Assembly: GCA_003242525.1 (NCBI GenBank)
Contig: QGUU01000170.1
Coordinates: forward strand, 1 to 5,907
Length of the DNA: 5,907 bases
Origin: Pseudomonadota bacterium
GTDB lineage: Bacteria > Pseudomonadota > Alphaproteobacteria > Rhizobiales > Rhizobiaceae
Direction: 5' to 3'
Numbering within the stretch: the first letter of the stretch is position 1; each line of letters begins with the position of its first letter. Below the pieces are notes generated by a model. It worked only from the letters and a program-made list of their open reading frames with translations, made no database searches and had not been told where the DNA came from. This document shows positions 5,295 to 5,907 of the stretch, piece by piece. The position numbers and the translations under genes were made by a program.

Positions 5295-5323
5295 TTGCAA
5301 CGTACTGAGCCGCTGACAATAAT
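5295..5323 (+). promoter_or_regulatory. Candidate sigma70-type promoter for the cytochrome c gene
   Basis: TTGCAA (5295-5300) and AATAAT (5318-5323) are separated by exactly 17 bp, 4 of 6 and 5 of 6 matches to the consensus hexamers. Transcription from here would give a leader of about 135 nt before the cytochrome ATG, spanning the palindromic region 5342-5396. Confidence 0.4.
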
Positions 5324-5341
5324 CCCAACAATTCCCATCAG

Positions 5342-5396
5342 GACCAGCGCTTGGAATCCGCGCCGCGGACCGGGAATTCGCGAATTGATGCTGGTC
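5342..5396. repeat. Nested inverted repeats upstream of the cytochrome c gene
   Basis: An outer pair GACCAGC (5342-5348) and GCTGGTC (5390-5396) encloses two further perfect palindromes: CCGCG-C-CGCGG (5358-5368) and AATTCGCGAATT (5375-5386). As RNA or extruded DNA this could fold as an outer stem with internal elements. Whether it is an operator, attenuator-like leader or chance cannot be told from one sequence. Confidence 0.45.
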
Positions 5397-5466
5397 ACCC
5401 TAACCTGGCGCTGGTTGAAGTTTCAGCGGTCTGCTGGTCGAACCTCCGCCCTTGAAGGATGCAATA

Positions 5467-5883
5467 ATGAAATTTCCTTTGTTCGGACTGGCAGCAATGT
5501 TGCTCGCTACCGTTGGCCCCGCTGCGTCTCAGGAAACCATGGTAGCGGGCGATGCCATGGCCGGAGCCAAGGTTTTCAAGAAGTGCATGCCCTGTCACAT
5601 GGCTGGACCCGATGCTGAAAATTCCGTCGGCCCCGCACTGAATGGCATTGTCGGGAGGAAAGCTGGAACATATCCGGACTACAATTATTCCAGCGCCATC
5701 AGGGATTCAGGCTTGGTCTGGGACGAGCCAACGCTCACAACCTATCTGCGTGCGCCGCGAAAGGTGGTTCCAGGCACCAGGATGACATTTGCGGGACTGA
5801 AGAAGGACAAGGACATCGCAGACGTTATCGCCTTCCTGAAGCAGTTCGACGCGAATGGCACGCAGGCTAATTCTCAACAGTGA
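5467..5883 (+). CDS. Secreted class I c-type cytochrome (cytochrome c2/c550-like)
   Basis: The 138-aa precursor starts with a Sec signal peptide (MKFPLFGLAAMLLATVGPAASQ, split; cleavage likely after Ala20 or nearby), so the mature protein is periplasmic and about 115 residues. The heme site CMPCH (Cys40, Cys43, His44) follows AGAKVFKKC, and Met106 in VPGTRMTFAG is the expected sixth iron ligand. Other class I marks are VGPALNGIVGRKAG (54-67), FNYSSAI-like YNYSSAIRDSGLVWD (72-86) and the C-terminal helix DIADVIAFLKQF (116-127). By family it shuttles single electrons in the periplasm, for example from the bc1 complex to oxidases or to nitrite and NO reductases. AAGGA (5455-5459) is 7 nt before the ATG at 5467. 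It stands apart from the NsrR-linked operon; its partner enzyme is not in the window. Confidence 0.95.
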   Translation: MKFPLFGLAAMLLATVGPAASQETMVAGDAMAGAKVFKKCMPCHMAGPDAENSVGPALNGIVGRKAGTYPDYNYSSAIRDSGLVWDEPTLTTYLRAPRKVVPGTRMTFAGLKKDKDIADVIAFLKQFDANGTQANSQQ

Positions 5884-5907
5884 CGGCAAGACCGCTGCAC
5901 AGTGACA

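Larger units (their letters stand above)
4996..5466. other. Gene-free interval of about 470 bp with short open frames, palindromes and repeats
   Basis: No open frame here resembles a known protein or has good start signals. A plus frame at 5034-5252 and a minus frame at 5018-5227 overlap each other; either could be a decayed gene, but I cannot name a parent. The right part (5342-5439) holds nested inverted repeats and three GCTGGTY copies, reported separately. The interval carries the probable cytochrome c promoter at 5295-5323 and the upstream region of the YbaN-like gene. Confidence 0.55.

Noticed and set aside
5268..5618. Plus-strand open frame running into the cytochrome c gene
   Set aside because: It overlaps the cytochrome signal peptide and heme-binding region in another frame and has no recognisable domain.

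Overview
The window looks like chromosomal DNA of a high-GC alphaproteobacterium, probably of the order Hyphomicrobiales/Rhizobiales. I infer this from the rhizobial-style LivH/LivM permeases, the protein families present and the codon usage. No RNA genes, insertion sequences, CRISPR arrays or complete mobile elements were seen.

Layout. (1) 2-1527, plus strand: the 3' end of livH and a complete livM, overlapping by ATGA. They are the two membrane permeases of a branched-chain amino acid type ABC importer. No ATPase genes follow; a GC hairpin ends the unit. (2) 1628-2602, minus strand: an nsrR-like Rrf2 regulator, then a two-gene operon of small unknown proteins (74 aa with six Cys, 78 aa highly charged) overlapping by 7 nt. 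(3) 2603-2825: the divergent control region. (4) 2826-4569, plus strand: five small genes in a row. They encode a DUF2249 protein, a DUF59/MIP18 (SufT/PaaD-like) Fe-S assembly factor, an unknown 89-aa protein, a DUF6522-like protein and a four-helix, His-rich CopD-like membrane protein. (5) 4639-4995, minus strand: a YbaN-like DUF454 membrane protein, convergent with the operon. (6) 4996-5466: about 470 bp with no recognisable gene but several short repeats and palindromes. (7) 5467-5883: a secreted class I c-type cytochrome.

How it fits together. The Rrf2 protein carries the NsrR-type ligand set (Asp8, Cys91, Cys98, Cys104), so it should be a [Fe-S] nitric-oxide sensor. Three 23-bp spaced inverted repeats with half-sites close to AAGATACA have the same 11-1-11 geometry as the classical NsrR operator. 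The best overlaps a TTGACA -35 hexamer ahead of the DUF2249 operon, one precedes the two-gene minus-strand operon, and a weaker one lies in the nsrR leader. The simplest reading is a compact, locally encoded NO-response regulon in which NsrR represses two operons of mostly uncharacterised small proteins, likely concerned with Fe-S/heme maintenance or respiratory electron flow under nitrosative or denitrifying conditions. The cytochrome c could be an electron carrier in the same physiology, but no operator was seen in front of it. The functional assignment of the module is inference; the operator geometry and the gene families are visible in the sequence.
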